64,000 nt of DNA from Mesorhizobium sp. (GTDB lineage Bacteria; Pseudomonadota; Alphaproteobacteria; Rhizobiales; Rhizobiaceae), in contig SAQR01000006.1 of the NCBI GenBank assembly GCA_004020365.1, positions 62,001-126,000 on the forward strand. The letters are read 5' to 3'. The notes under the pieces are model-generated. The model ran no database searches and was not told the DNA's origin. It worked only from the letters and a program-made list of their open reading frames with translations. A program made the position numbers and the translations under genes. Shown one piece after another: positions 1-9,594 of this stretch; position 1 is the stretch's first letter, and each line of letters opens with the position of its first letter.

Positions 1-1562
1 ATATGGATGACGCCGTCTTCGACGCTGGCGCCCTCGACGCCGCTATATTCTATCGCTTTGCCGTCGGCGCCGACCAGACTGAAGGCCAGCGGAATATGCA
101 TCAGCCGCTTGCGGCTTTCGGACGGCGTTGGCGGCACCGACTGTTCGATCTCGAGCGTGAATTCCTGGGCCGCCGCATTGTGCGTCGAACTGATGGTCAG
201 ATTCGGCGTGCCGGCCTGATGGTACCAGAGCGAGAATTGCGAGAGGTCGCGGCCTGACACATCCTCGAATACCTTGATGAAGTCCTCGATCGTCGCAGCC
301 TCGCCGTCATGGCGCTCGAAATAGAGATCCATGCCGGCCCGGAATGTCTCGGCGCCGAGAATGGTGCGGATCATGCGCACCACTTCCGAGCCCTTTTCGT
401 AGACTGTCGCGGTGTAGAAATTGTTGATCTCGCGGTAGCGGCGCGGTCGCACCGGATGCGCCAGCGGTCCCTGGTCTTCGGGAAACTGATGTGCCTTGAG
501 CGTGCGCACTTCGGCAATGCGTTTCACCGCTCGCGATCGCTGGTCGGCGGAGAATTCGTGATCGCGGAAAACCGTCAGCCCTTCCTTCAGGCAAAGCTGG
601 AACCAGTCGCGGCAAGTGATTCTGTTGCCAGTCCAATTGTGGAAATACTCATGCGCGATGATCGCCTCGATATTGGCGAAATCGGCGTCCGTTGCGGTCT
701 CCTGGTCGGCCAGCACATATTTGTCGTTGAAGATGTTGAGGCCCTTGTTCTCCATCGCGCCCATGTTGAAGTCGGACACGGCGACGATGTTGAAGACGTC
801 GAGGTCGTATTCGCGGCCGAACGCCTCCTCGTCCCATTTCATCGACCGTTTCAGGGCGTCCATGGCGTAGCCGGCGAGCTGCTCCTTGCCCGGCTCGACA
901 AAGATGCCGAGCTCGACTTCGCGGCCGGACAATGTGACGAAGCTGTCAACGACCTTGCCGAGAGCGCCTGCGACCAGCGCGAACAGATAGGACGGCTTGG
1001 GGAAGGGGTCGTGCCAGACTGCGTAGTGCCAGCCGTCGGCAAGTTCGCCGCTGCCAGCCGGGTTGCCGTTGGAAAGTAGCAGTGGCGCCTCGTGGTGCGG
1101 CGCCTCGATGCGTACCGTATAGACCGACAGGATATCGGGACGGTCGAGATAATAGGTGATGCGCCGAAAGCCCTCGGCCTCGCATTGCGTGCAATAGACG
1201 TTGCTCGAGCGATAGAGGCCCATCAGGGCTTCGTTGTGCGCCGGCGCCAGCTCGGTTTCGATCAGGAGCTGGAAGCGGGCTGCCGCGGGCGGCGTGGTGA
1301 TCGTCAACTGATCGGGCGTGGCGAAAAAATCGGTCGGCGCAAGTGTCTGGCCGTCGATTGCGATGCGGCTGAGCGTCAGGCCATCGCCGTCCAGCACCAG
1401 CGGCATTGACGCCGCGACGCCGTCGCGGCGCTCGACCGTCAGCACGGCGATGACGCGCGTGGCTTCCGGCGACAGGCGGAAAGTCAGGCCGGTTTCCGGA
1501 ATGAGGTAGTCGGTGGGGCGATAGTCTTCGAGCTTGAAGACCTGGCCGGTGTCCGTGCGCAT
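1..1562 (-). CDS. pepN: Aminopeptidase N (M1 family), 3' end outside window
   Basis: Zinc metallopeptidase that removes N-terminal residues from peptides, cytoplasmic in bacteria. The first 520 residues are visible and the C-terminal part lies beyond base 1 (family length is about 880). The exopeptidase motif GAMEN is at residues 268-272. The zinc motif HEYFH starts near residue 304 and is followed by the third-ligand Glu in KEGLTVFRD. The start at 1562 gives the rhizobial-style N-terminus MRTDTGQVFKLEDY, with AGGAAAA about 10 bases upstream. It is divergent from the oxidase gene at 1718. Sequence decoded directly from the minus strand; assignment is firm. Confidence 0.96.
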   Translation of the reverse strand, partial: MRTDTGQVFKLEDYRPTDYLIPETGLTFRLSPEATRVIAVLTVERRDGVAASMPLVLDGDGLTLSRIAIDGQTLAPTDFFATPDQLTITTPPAAARFQLLIETELAPAHNEALMGLYRSSNVYCTQCEAEGFRRITYYLDRPDILSVYTVRIEAPHHEAPLLLSNGNPAGSGELADGWHYAVWHDPFPKPSYLFALVAGALGKVVDSFVTLSGREVELGIFVEPGKEQLAGYAMDALKRSMKWDEEAFGREYDLDVFNIVAVSDFNMGAMENKGLNIFNDKYVLADQETATDADFANIEAIIAHEYFHNWTGNRITCRDWFQLCLKEGLTVFRDHEFSADQRSRAVKRIAEVRTLKAHQFPEDQGPLAHPVRPRRYREINNFYTATVYEKGSEVVRMIRTILGAETFRAGMDLYFERHDGEAATIEDFIKVFEDVSGRDLSQFSLWYHQAGTPNLTISSTHNAAAQEFTLEIEQSVPPTPSESRKRLMHIPLAFSLVGADGKAIEYSGVEGASVEDGVIH

Positions 1563-1717
1563 TCCGTTGGTTTTCCTGTCGATTCCCGCAGCGGCAGGTG
1601 GCTCCGCTGGTCGAAGAAATGTGAAGCACGCGCTCTTTACACGAAACCGTCACTCGACAAAACTGGCGCAGCGCCTATTTCAGGCACTCGTTTTCCAATC
1701 ATCGTCGCGAGGTATCC

Positions 1718-4024
1718 ATGACCGTCGTCACACCGAAATTCGGCATGGGCGCCTCTGTGCTGCGTCGCGAGGACCAGGCCTTCCTAAAGGGTCTCGGCCG
1801 CTATACGGACGACATCCAGCCTGCCGGCCTTCTGCACGGCTATGTTCTGCGTTCGCCGGTGGCCAAGGCAAGCTTCACCGTCGCTTCGACCGAGGCGGCC
1901 AAGGCGGCATCTGGCGTCCATCTGGTGCTGACTGGCGCGGATCTTGCTCATCTCGGCAAGCTGAAATCCGGCGTCATGCAGAGGCAGCCGGACGGCACCA
2001 AGGCGCCGACCCGCGATATTCCGGTCCTTTGCCACGACCGGGTCAATTATGTCGGCGACGCCGTCGCCTTCGTCGTCGCCGACAGCCGCGCGCTGGCGCA
2101 GGACGCGGCCGAACTGATCGAGGTCGAATACGAGAGCGAGGATGCCGCGTCCGGCACCGCCACGGCGCTTGACGAAGACACGCCGCTGGTGTGGCCGGAA
2201 CTCCGCTCCAACCGCGCCTTCAGCTATCACATCGGCGACAAGGCGAAGACCGCGGCGGCATTCGCCAGGGCGGCGCATGTCACCCGAATCGAATTCATCA
2301 ACAACCGGCTGGTCTGCAACTACATGGAGCCGCGCTCCGCGATCGGCGAGTGGAACACGCAGGAGAACCGCTTCGTGCTGACCACGGGCTCGCAGGGCGT
2401 GCATTCCATGCAGTCCATCCTGGCCGACATATTCAAGATCAGGAAGAACCAGCTGCGCGTCATCACGCCGGATGTCGGCGGCGGCTTCGGGCCGAAAAGC
2501 TTCGTCTATCGCGAGCATCCGCTGGTGCTGGAAGCCGCCAGGCGCCTTGGCCGCCCGTTGAAATGGGCCGGCGACCGCACCGAGCATTTCCTCACCGATG
2601 CGCAAGGCCGTGACAATGTCGTGACCGCCGAGATGGCGATGGACAAGGACGGCCGCTTTCTCGGCATGAAGGTCGATCTCCTCGCCAATATCGGCGCCTA
2701 TATCTCGCAATACGGCCCGTTCATCCCCTATATCGGCGTCACCATGTCGACCGGCGTCTACGACATCCAGGCGCTCGACGTTTCGGTGACCGGCCTCTAC
2801 ACCAACACTTGCCCGGTCGATGCCTACCGCGGCGCCGGCCGTCCGGAAGCGGCATTCCTGCTGGAAAAGCTCGTCGACGCCTGCGCCCACGATCTGGACT
2901 TGCCGGTCGAAGAGATCCGCCGGCGCAATTTCATCAGGCCCGAGCAGTTCCCTTACCGCACGCAAACCGACCGCCTCTACGATACCGGCGAATTCGCCGG
3001 CCATATGGACCGCGCCATCGAACAAGCGGAGTGGCAGGCGTTTCCGGAGCGACTGGAGCAGTCGAAGGCGCAAGGCAAAATCCGCGGCATCGGCATGGCG
3101 ACCTATATCGAGGCCTGTGCCTTTCCGGGCTCTGAGCCGGCCTTTGTCGAATTGAACGGCGACGGCACGGTGACGCTGAAGATCGGCACCCAGACCAACG
3201 GGCAGGGGCATGCGACCGCCTATGCGCAGTTCCTCTCGGAAAAGCTTCATCTCGACATCGGCAAGATTCATGTCCGCCAGGGCGACACCGACGAGCTGAA
3301 GGCCGGCGGTGGCACCGGCGGCTCGCGCTCCATTCCGCTTGGCGGTGTATCAGCTTCTCGCGCCGGCGAGGATCTGGCGATCAAGATCAGGCGCGTCGCC
3401 GCCGATGAGCTGGAAGCCTCGGCCGACGACATCGAATTGTCCAACGGCGTTGCCCGCATCGTCGGCACCGACCGCACGATCGATTTTTCGAGCATCGCCA
3501 GGGCCGCCAAGAACCCGGACGATCTCAAGGGCTTTGGCGAGTTCGTGCAGGACGAATGCACCTATCCGAACGGCACCCACATTTGCGAGGTCGAGATCGA
3601 TCCCGACACCGGCGTGACGGAGATTGTCCGCTATACGATCGTCGACGATTTCGGCGTCACCGTGAACCCTATCCTGCTGGCCGGCCAAGTGCATGGCGGC
3701 GTCGTCCAGGGCATCGGCCAGGCGCTGACCGAGAACACGGTCTATGACGAGGACGGGCAGCTGTTGACGGCAAGCTTCATGGACTATGCCATGCCGCGCG
3801 CCGACGATTTGCCGTTCTTCCACTTTGAGACCCGCAACGTGCCCTCGACCACCAATGCGCTCGGCATCAAGGGGGCAGGCGAGGCGGGCACGATCGGAGC
3901 GACGCCGGCCGCGCTCAATGCGGTGACGGATGCGCTTTATCGCGCCTACGGCATCAGGCACATCGATATGCCGGCAACGCCGGCGCGCATCTGGGCGGCG
4001 ATCCAGCAAGCAGCTGCCAAGTGA
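1718..4024 (+). CDS. Xanthine dehydrogenase/CoxL-family molybdopterin-binding subunit
   Basis: Large catalytic subunit (768 residues, usual length) of the molybdenum hydroxylase family. An N-terminal a/b-hammerhead domain is followed by the molybdopterin-cytosine-dinucleotide domain. Visible family motifs include GGGFGPKSF, AYRGAGRPEAAF, GTQTNGQGHATAYAQ and GAGEAGTIGA, whose Glu near residue 723 is the expected catalytic base. The loop AYRGAGR differs from the AYRCSFR active-site loop of true CO dehydrogenase, so CO oxidation is unlikely. No FAD or [2Fe-2S] partner subunit is adjacent, so its substrate and partners are unknown. It overlaps the following permease gene by four bases. Confidence 0.9.
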   Translation: MTVVTPKFGMGASVLRREDQAFLKGLGRYTDDIQPAGLLHGYVLRSPVAKASFTVASTEAAKAASGVHLVLTGADLAHLGKLKSGVMQRQPDGTKAPTRDIPVLCHDRVNYVGDAVAFVVADSRALAQDAAELIEVEYESEDAASGTATALDEDTPLVWPELRSNRAFSYHIGDKAKTAAAFARAAHVTRIEFINNRLVCNYMEPRSAIGEWNTQENRFVLTTGSQGVHSMQSILADIFKIRKNQLRVITPDVGGGFGPKSFVYREHPLVLEAARRLGRPLKWAGDRTEHFLTDAQGRDNVVTAEMAMDKDGRFLGMKVDLLANIGAYISQYGPFIPYIGVTMSTGVYDIQALDVSVTGLYTNTCPVDAYRGAGRPEAAFLLEKLVDACAHDLDLPVEEIRRRNFIRPEQFPYRTQTDRLYDTGEFAGHMDRAIEQAEWQAFPERLEQSKAQGKIRGIGMATYIEACAFPGSEPAFVELNGDGTVTLKIGTQTNGQGHATAYAQFLSEKLHLDIGKIHVRQGDTDELKAGGGTGGSRSIPLGGVSASRAGEDLAIKIRRVAADELEASADDIELSNGVARIVGTDRTIDFSSIARAAKNPDDLKGFGEFVQDECTYPNGTHICEVEIDPDTGVTEIVRYTIVDDFGVTVNPILLAGQVHGGVVQGIGQALTENTVYDEDGQLLTASFMDYAMPRADDLPFFHFETRNVPSTTNALGIKGAGEAGTIGATPAALNAVTDALYRAYGIRHIDMPATPARIWAAIQQAAAK

Positions 4025-4971
4025 ACCCGACGGATCATCCCGGCGGGCACAACACGCTGACCGGGATCATGCTCAAGATCGTCTCGGTGGCGGTCTTTGT
4101 CGCCATGTCGTCCTGCATCAAGGCGGCGGGCACGGTGCCGGCCGGCCAGATCGTCTTCTTCCGCTCGTTCTTTGCCATCTTTCCGATCGTCGTCTACCTG
4201 GCCTTCCAGGGAAAGCTTGGCACCGGGTTTTCGACCAAGCGCCCGCTCAACCACATTGCGCGCGGCGTTGTCGGCGTCTGCGCCATGGGGCTCGGCTTCT
4301 TCGCGCTGATACGGCTGCCGCTGCCGGAAGCGATCGCGCTGAACTATGCACAGCCGCTGCTGGTGGTGGTGTTCAGTTCGATCTTCCTCGGCGAAGCGAT
4401 CCGCGTGTATCGCTGGAGCGCGGTTGCGGTCGGGCTGGTCGGGGTGCTGGTCATCTCATGGCCGGAATTGACGCTGCTGGGTTCCGGCGCAGCACTCGGC
4501 GATCAGGAAGTGCTCGGCGTCATCGCCGCATTGGTCGCGGCAGCGATGTCGGCCGTCGCCATGCTGCTGGTGCGCAACCTCGTTCAGAGCGAGCCGACGG
4601 CAACCATCGTGCTGTGGTTTTCGGTGACGGCGAGCGTCCTGGCGTTGCTGTCGCTGCCGTTCGGCTGGCAGGCGCTGACACCGGTCCAGGCGGGCCTGCT
4701 CATTGCTGCAGGCTTTTGCGGCGGGCTCGCTCAGATTCTGATGACGGCCGCCTATCGCCATGCGGAGGCGTCGGTGGTGGCGCCTTTCGAATACACGTCG
4801 ATGCTGCTTGGCATCGTTGTCGGCTATCTCGCCTTCGGCGACGTCCCGACGGTTCATATGCTCATCGGCGGCCTGATCGTCGTTGCGGCCGGCATCTTCA
4901 TCATCTGGCGCGAGCGCCAGCTTGGCCTCGAACGTGCCCGCACCCGCCAGGCGACCCCGCCGCAAGGATGA
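4021..4971 (+). CDS. EamA/DMT-family permease
   Basis: Inner-membrane transporter of the drug/metabolite superfamily, 316 residues with about ten hydrophobic segments arranged as two EamA repeats (roughly 15-150 and 160-300). The start is GTG at 4021, overlapping the TGA of the oxidase gene (GTGA), so translation is probably coupled. That pairing suggests it moves a substrate or product of the oxidase, but this is only context. It ends directly against the convergent regulator gene with no spacer. Substrate cannot be read from sequence. Confidence 0.9.
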   Translation: MNPTDHPGGHNTLTGIMLKIVSVAVFVAMSSCIKAAGTVPAGQIVFFRSFFAIFPIVVYLAFQGKLGTGFSTKRPLNHIARGVVGVCAMGLGFFALIRLPLPEAIALNYAQPLLVVVFSSIFLGEAIRVYRWSAVAVGLVGVLVISWPELTLLGSGAALGDQEVLGVIAALVAAAMSAVAMLLVRNLVQSEPTATIVLWFSVTASVLALLSLPFGWQALTPVQAGLLIAAGFCGGLAQILMTAAYRHAEASVVAPFEYTSMLLGIVVGYLAFGDVPTVHMLIGGLIVVAAGIFIIWRERQLGLERARTRQATPPQG

Positions 4972-5784
4972 TCAGGACGGCTCGGCCCGCTCGTTTGCCA
5001 ATTGCACCAGCACGGTCCTTGTCTGCTCATCGGCGGGGAAAAACGATTCGATCGCCAGTTCCGACAGCGTCACGTCGAGCGGCGTGCCGAACACGGTGAT
5101 GGTGCTGATGAACGACAGCACGGCATCGCCATGCGCAAGCCGCAGCGGGTGCACGATCGCGTTCGGCTCGACCGGTAGCGGCCGTGCGCCGTTCAGGCCG
5201 GACGGATAGGTCCGAAGCTCGCGCTCCAGTTCGACCAGAACCGGGTCACCAGTGGCGTCGTTCTGGCGTTTCAGCCGGTCGAGAAGATGCGCGCGCCATT
5301 CTGCCAGGTTGACGATGCGCGGCGCGACGCCACCCGGGTGCAGGCTGAGCCGCAGCACGTTGACCGGCGGCTTCAGCAAGGAAGGCTCAGCGACATTGGC
5401 CAGGAACGGGCCGATGGCGGCGTTCGCCGACACCAGGTTCCAGTGCCGGTCGACAGCCAGAGCTGGGAAGGGTTCGTGCCCCTTGAGCACGATCTCGACC
5501 GCCGCCATCGCCGGCGCCAGCGAGGCATCGGTGAGCGGACGCTCGCTGAAGCTAGGGGCAAAGCCTGCGGCCAGCAGGAGCTGGTTGCGCTGCCTCAGCG
5601 GGATCGACAGCTGCTCGGCCAGATGCAGCACCATGTCGCGCGAGGGTGCCGCGCGGCCGCTTTCCACGAAACTCAGATGCCGCTGCGAGATTTCGGCTTC
5701 CATGGCGAGATCGAGCTGGCTCATGCGCCGGCGCGTGCGCCATTCGCGAATGAGGCTGCCGGCGGAAGTCTGGGTTGCTGTCAT
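4972..5784 (-). CDS. XRE-family regulator with MmyB-like ligand domain
   Basis: Transcription factor of 270 residues. A Cro/C1 helix-turn-helix occupies about residues 10-65 (RRMSQLDLAMEAEISQRHLSFVE). The C-terminal MmyB-like domain is recognised by the GHEPFPALAVDRHWNLVSAN region, a PAS-like pocket for small ligands. I chose the start at 5784 because MTATQTSAGSLIREWR matches family N-termini; an upstream ATG at 5820 lacks such support. It abuts the convergent permease gene. Target genes are unknown. Confidence 0.9.
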   Translation of the reverse strand: MTATQTSAGSLIREWRTRRRMSQLDLAMEAEISQRHLSFVESGRAAPSRDMVLHLAEQLSIPLRQRNQLLLAAGFAPSFSERPLTDASLAPAMAAVEIVLKGHEPFPALAVDRHWNLVSANAAIGPFLANVAEPSLLKPPVNVLRLSLHPGGVAPRIVNLAEWRAHLLDRLKRQNDATGDPVLVELERELRTYPSGLNGARPLPVEPNAIVHPLRLAHGDAVLSFISTITVFGTPLDVTLSELAIESFFPADEQTRTVLVQLANERAEPS

Positions 5785-5890
5785 GAGCGCATGACTAGGC
5801 CGGCCGCAGATGCATTTCAATTACCGGGGAGGTTATAGCGCCGCTCTTCCCTTCTCCCACAAGCAAGGGGAGAGGAAGAGCGCCCCACCT

Positions 5891-6772
5891 TTAACCCAGC
5901 GCCCGCAGCTTCGCTTTCACCTCCAGAAAATCCCGCCACGCCAGCTTCTTGTGCGCGGGGTTTTTCAACAGATAGGCTGGGTGAAGCGTCGGCATGGCTG
6001 GAATGGCAGTGCCGGCGGCGGTCGTGTGGACGCGCCAATTGCCGCGCAGCCGCAGGATGGCCTCGGTGGTGTTGAGAAGGGTGTTTGCCGAGAGGCCGCC
6101 CAAATTGACCAGCACCTTCGGATTGACCAGCTCGATCTGCCGCTCGATGAACGGCCGGCAAATCTCGGTTTCGTGCGGTGTCGGCGTGCGGTTGCCCGGC
6201 GGCCGCCAGGGAATGACATTGGCGATGTAGGACGACGTCCGGTCGATGCCGATCGCGGCCAGCATCCGGTCGAGCAACCGGCCCGATTGGCCGACGAACG
6301 GCAATCCTTCGATGTCCTCGTCGCGCTCGGGCGTCTCGCCGACCAGCATGACAGCAGCATTCGGATTGCCGTCGCCGAACACCAGGCTCTTGGCGGTCAA
6401 CTTCAGGTTGCAGCCGTCGAAAGCCGCCATGTGCTGGCGAAGCTCGTCCAGTGTTGCCGCCGTCGTCGCCAGGTGTCGCGCCAATGCCGCTTGCTGCTCG
6501 TCGGGCACTGTCGCCGTGGCGGACGGCGCGCGCAGCGCCGGTGCCGCAGCTTGCCTTTCGCCACTTCCGGCGCGTGACAGGCTTGTCGAGCGTGGCAGCG
6601 CTGCGTTTTCACCGGTTGGCGGCGTAACTGTCGCTGGCGCCCGCCCAGGCGGCTTTGACGCAGCTTCGGCAAAACGGTTCAGCGGCTGCTCTTCGAGCGC
6701 TTCATCGACGCCGGCGCTGGCGTAGAAGGCCAGCAGGTCGGCAATATCAGGTCCTCGGGCAACGGCAGTCAT
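5891..6772 (-). CDS. Uracil-DNA glycosylase, family 4-like, lacking a full Fe-S ligand set
   Basis: Base-excision repair enzyme that removes uracil from DNA. After a poorly conserved Ala/Pro-rich N-terminal region (about 100 residues), the core shows GETPERDED (equivalent of the GEAPG motif), the pocket segment LPFVGQSGRLLD, the block WRPPGNRTPTP and the second catalytic motif LHPAYLL. Canonical family 4 enzymes bind a [4Fe-4S] cluster through four Cys. This protein has only two Cys in 293 residues (in FDGCNLK and ETEICRPF). The positions expected for the other two carry non-Cys residues, including Trp in PWRPPGNR. It probably lacks the cluster. Confidence 0.88.
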   Translation of the reverse strand: MTAVARGPDIADLLAFYASAGVDEALEEQPLNRFAEAASKPPGRAPATVTPPTGENAALPRSTSLSRAGSGERQAAAPALRAPSATATVPDEQQAALARHLATTAATLDELRQHMAAFDGCNLKLTAKSLVFGDGNPNAAVMLVGETPERDEDIEGLPFVGQSGRLLDRMLAAIGIDRTSSYIANVIPWRPPGNRTPTPHETEICRPFIERQIELVNPKVLVNLGGLSANTLLNTTEAILRLRGNWRVHTTAAGTAIPAMPTLHPAYLLKNPAHKKLAWRDFLEVKAKLRALG

Positions 6773-6887
6773 GCTTTCACATTCGGCCGCGCGGCAGCAA
6801 TTTGCAACATCGAGATTGGCGCGATGCTTGATGATTTCGACATCCTGAGCGAAGCGACGTTGCGAAGACCCTGGATGACGAAATAGC

Positions 6888-7532
6888 TCAGCTCGACGGT
6901 ATACGCGGATCCTGCACCAGATAGAACGTCCAGCGTGGTGTGTAGTCAGTGATCAGGTAATCGAATTTTGCTGTCTTCAACGGGTCGATCTTGCCGCTCT
7001 TGAACAGCAGCCGGTCATAGGGTTCGAAGTCGCGATCGAAATCGGCAAAGCTGCTCGACCAGATGTTGTCAGGCGTCTTGTTGCGCTGGTCGAACGACAG
7101 GCCGTCGCCGAACACGCTCGGCCGGTGGAGTATCTCCTGGAGCTCGAACTGGAATTCGACCCAGGCCTGGCCGCTGTTGTTGAGCACGTCGACGCGCATA
7201 TACATGAGGCCGTTGGCAAATTGGCCCGCGGTGCCGAAGGGCTGGATCGGCTTTGTCGTGCGGATCGTCAGCGTCACTGGTGTCGCCGAATTCAGCTCTT
7301 CGGTGATGACAAGCGGGTCCTCCTTTGTCCCGATGCCCGAGGCGCTGGTGATGCGGAAGCCGCCCAGTTCGTCGGAAAAGGAGTAGGCTCCGGCCACCCA
7401 GACCCTTTGCGGCTCGGCGTGGGCGGCAACGGACGCCAGCGGCAAAAGGGCCAAAACGAGCGCCCGGCAAACCCGTCCGGGCGGCGAAAAAAAGCGCGTC
7501 GATGAAAAGCCGGAGGGCCCGTATGTGCGCAT
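6888..7532 (-). CDS. Secreted protein of unknown function
   Basis: Protein of 214 residues that I do not recognise. From the start at 7532 it has a basic N-terminus and a hydrophobic core (RALVLALLPLASVAAHA), which reads as a signal peptide cut after AHA. The mature part is rich in aromatic and acidic residues with no evident catalytic motif and looks like an extracytoplasmic beta-rich domain. The frame is open upstream to 7691, but only the later Met gives a leader directly. The ribosome site is weak. Divergent from the ETF-QO gene. Confidence 0.7.
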   Translation of the reverse strand: MRTYGPSGFSSTRFFSPPGRVCRALVLALLPLASVAAHAEPQRVWVAGAYSFSDELGGFRITSASGIGTKEDPLVITEELNSATPVTLTIRTTKPIQPFGTAGQFANGLMYMRVDVLNNSGQAWVEFQFELQEILHRPSVFGDGLSFDQRNKTPDNIWSSSFADFDRDFEPYDRLLFKSGKIDPLKTAKFDYLITDYTPRWTFYLVQDPRIPSS

Positions 7533-7779
7533 GCTGCGAAGTATGGCCGATAAGCAAGCCGTCGAACAATCAAAAACGTCAGGGCCAACGGCTCTCTTTG
7601 GACCGGCTTGACCCGGATCGATGTTGGTGGACCCCCAAATCGCGATTTTGTAGTACGATGCGCGGCCTTTTGACGAAATCGGCATTGTCACGTCAGCGCC
7701 GGTTTCGCGTCGCGAATTGATGCGCTATGCAGCGGATAAGCCAGCAAGATGCGCAAATACGGCAGCCAGTGAGAAGTTG

Positions 7780-9459
7780 ATGAGCGAGATCGAACGCGAA
7801 AGCATGGAATTCGACGTGGTCATCGTCGGCGCCGGTCCGGCGGGCCTCGCGGCCGCGATCCGTCTCAAGCAGGTCAATCCCGAGCTTTCCGTCGTCGTCC
7901 TGGAAAAGGGTGGCGAAGTCGGTGCCCACATCCTGTCTGGCGCCGTCGTCGATCCGATCGGCATCGACCGGCTGCTGCCGGGCTGGCGTGACGAGGAGGG
8001 ACATCCTTTCAAGACGCCGGTCACGGCAGACCATTTCCTGGTCCTCGGCCCCGCCGGTTCGTTCCGTCTGCCCAACATCCTGATGCCGCCGCTGATGAAC
8101 AACCACGGCAACTACATCGTTTCGCTCGGCAATGTCTGCCGCTGGCTGGCGACCAAGGCCGAGGCGCTGGGCGTCGAGATCTATCCGGGCTTTGCGGCTG
8201 TGGACCTCATTTATAGTGGCGAGGGCGCGGTCACCGGCGTTGTCACCGGCGACATGGGCGTCGAGAAGGATGGCACGCATGGCCCGGGCTTCGCGCCGGG
8301 CATGGCGCTGATGGGCAAATATGTGCTGATCGGCGAGGGCGCGCGCGGCTCGCTGGCCAAGCAGCTGATCGCCAAATACCATCTTTCCGACGGCCGCGAG
8401 CCCGGCAAATACGGCATCGGTCTCAAGGAGCTGTGGCAGGTCAAGCCGGAGAACCACCGGCCAGGCCTTGTCCAGCACTCCTTCGGCTGGCCGCTCGACA
8501 TGAAGACCGGCGGCGGCTCCTTCCTCTACCATCTGGAGGACAATCAGGTGGCGGTCGGCTTCGTCGTCCACCTCAACTACAAGAATCCCTATCTGTCGCC
8601 GTTCGACGAGTTCCAGCGCTTCAAGACCCATCCGGCGATCAGGGGCACATTCGAGGGTGGCAAGCGGCTCGGCTATGGCGCCCGTGCCATCACCGAGGGC
8701 GGCTGGCAGTCGGTGCCGAAACTGTCCTTCCCTGGGGGCGCGCTGATCGGTTGTGCTGCCGGCTTCGTCAACGTGCCGCGCATCAAGGGCTCGCACAATG
8801 CCGTGCTCTCCGGAATGCTGGCGGCCGAGCATGTCGCCGAGGCGATCGGCGCCGGCCGCGCCAATGACGAACTGGCTTCCTACGAGGCGGCATGGCGGGC
8901 GACCGACATCGGCAAGGATTTGAAGAAGGTGCGCAACGTCAAGCCATTGTGGTCGCGCTTCGGCACCGCCATCGGCGTCGGCATCGGCGGCCTCGACATG
9001 TGGCTGAACACCCTGTTCGGGTTCTCGCCTTTCGGCACGCTGAAGCACGGCAAGCCCGACTATGCGACACTGGAGCCGGCCGCCAAGCATAAGAAGATCG
9101 CCTATCCGAAGCCGGACGGCGTGCTCACCTTCGACCGCCTGTCCTCGGTGTTTCTCTCCAACACCAACCACGAGGAAAACGAGCCTGTCCATCTGCTGGT
9201 CGCGGATATGGATCTGCAGCGGCGTTCCGAGCACGATGTCTATGCCGGGCCCTCGACACGCTACTGCCCGGCCAGTGTCTACGAATGGGTCGACAAGGAT
9301 GGCAACCCCGCCGCCGATCCCGAGGCGAAGGACGTGCGCTTCGTCATCAACGCGCAGAACTGCGTCCACTGCAAGACCTGCGACATCAAGGACCCGAACC
9401 GAAACATAACCTGGGTGCCGCCACAAGGTGGCGAAGGACCTGTCTACCAGAACATGTAG
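7780..9459 (+). CDS. Electron transfer flavoprotein-ubiquinone oxidoreductase
   Basis: Inner-membrane iron-sulfur flavoprotein that passes electrons from reduced ETF (fed by acyl-CoA dehydrogenases such as the isovaleryl-CoA enzyme at 22147-23310) to ubiquinone. It is 559 residues, normal for the family. The FAD Rossmann motif VIVGAGPAGLAAA lies near residue 12. The C-terminal [4Fe-4S] site is seen as CPASVYEW and NCVHCKTCDIKDP, with the conserved ending WVPPQGGEGPVYQNM. I chose ATG 7780 (MSEIERESMEFDVVIVGAG) over the in-frame ATG at 7717 because family members begin just before the Rossmann strand and GAGAAG precedes it. Confidence 0.97.
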   Translation: MSEIERESMEFDVVIVGAGPAGLAAAIRLKQVNPELSVVVLEKGGEVGAHILSGAVVDPIGIDRLLPGWRDEEGHPFKTPVTADHFLVLGPAGSFRLPNILMPPLMNNHGNYIVSLGNVCRWLATKAEALGVEIYPGFAAVDLIYSGEGAVTGVVTGDMGVEKDGTHGPGFAPGMALMGKYVLIGEGARGSLAKQLIAKYHLSDGREPGKYGIGLKELWQVKPENHRPGLVQHSFGWPLDMKTGGGSFLYHLEDNQVAVGFVVHLNYKNPYLSPFDEFQRFKTHPAIRGTFEGGKRLGYGARAITEGGWQSVPKLSFPGGALIGCAAGFVNVPRIKGSHNAVLSGMLAAEHVAEAIGAGRANDELASYEAAWRATDIGKDLKKVRNVKPLWSRFGTAIGVGIGGLDMWLNTLFGFSPFGTLKHGKPDYATLEPAAKHKKIAYPKPDGVLTFDRLSSVFLSNTNHEENEPVHLLVADMDLQRRSEHDVYAGPSTRYCPASVYEWVDKDGNPAADPEAKDVRFVINAQNCVHCKTCDIKDPNRNITWVPPQGGEGPVYQNM

Positions 9460-9594
9460 CGCCAGAACGGCTGCCGGCCGTGTCGACGTCATCAAATGAG
9501 AGCCGTAAATGCCCCGTTATATGTGCGGCGTCTAAAAGAAGTTGAAGCGGGGCGGCGCTTGTGGTTCCCTTTCTTTCTGATCCGGGAGATGACC

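Noticed and set aside
1718-4024. Carbon monoxide dehydrogenase CoxL
   Set aside because: The active-site loop is AYRGAGR rather than AYRCSFR and the coxM/coxS partners are absent.
7693-9495. 600-codon frame opposite the ETF-QO gene
   Set aside because: Antisense shadow of a strongly conserved gene.
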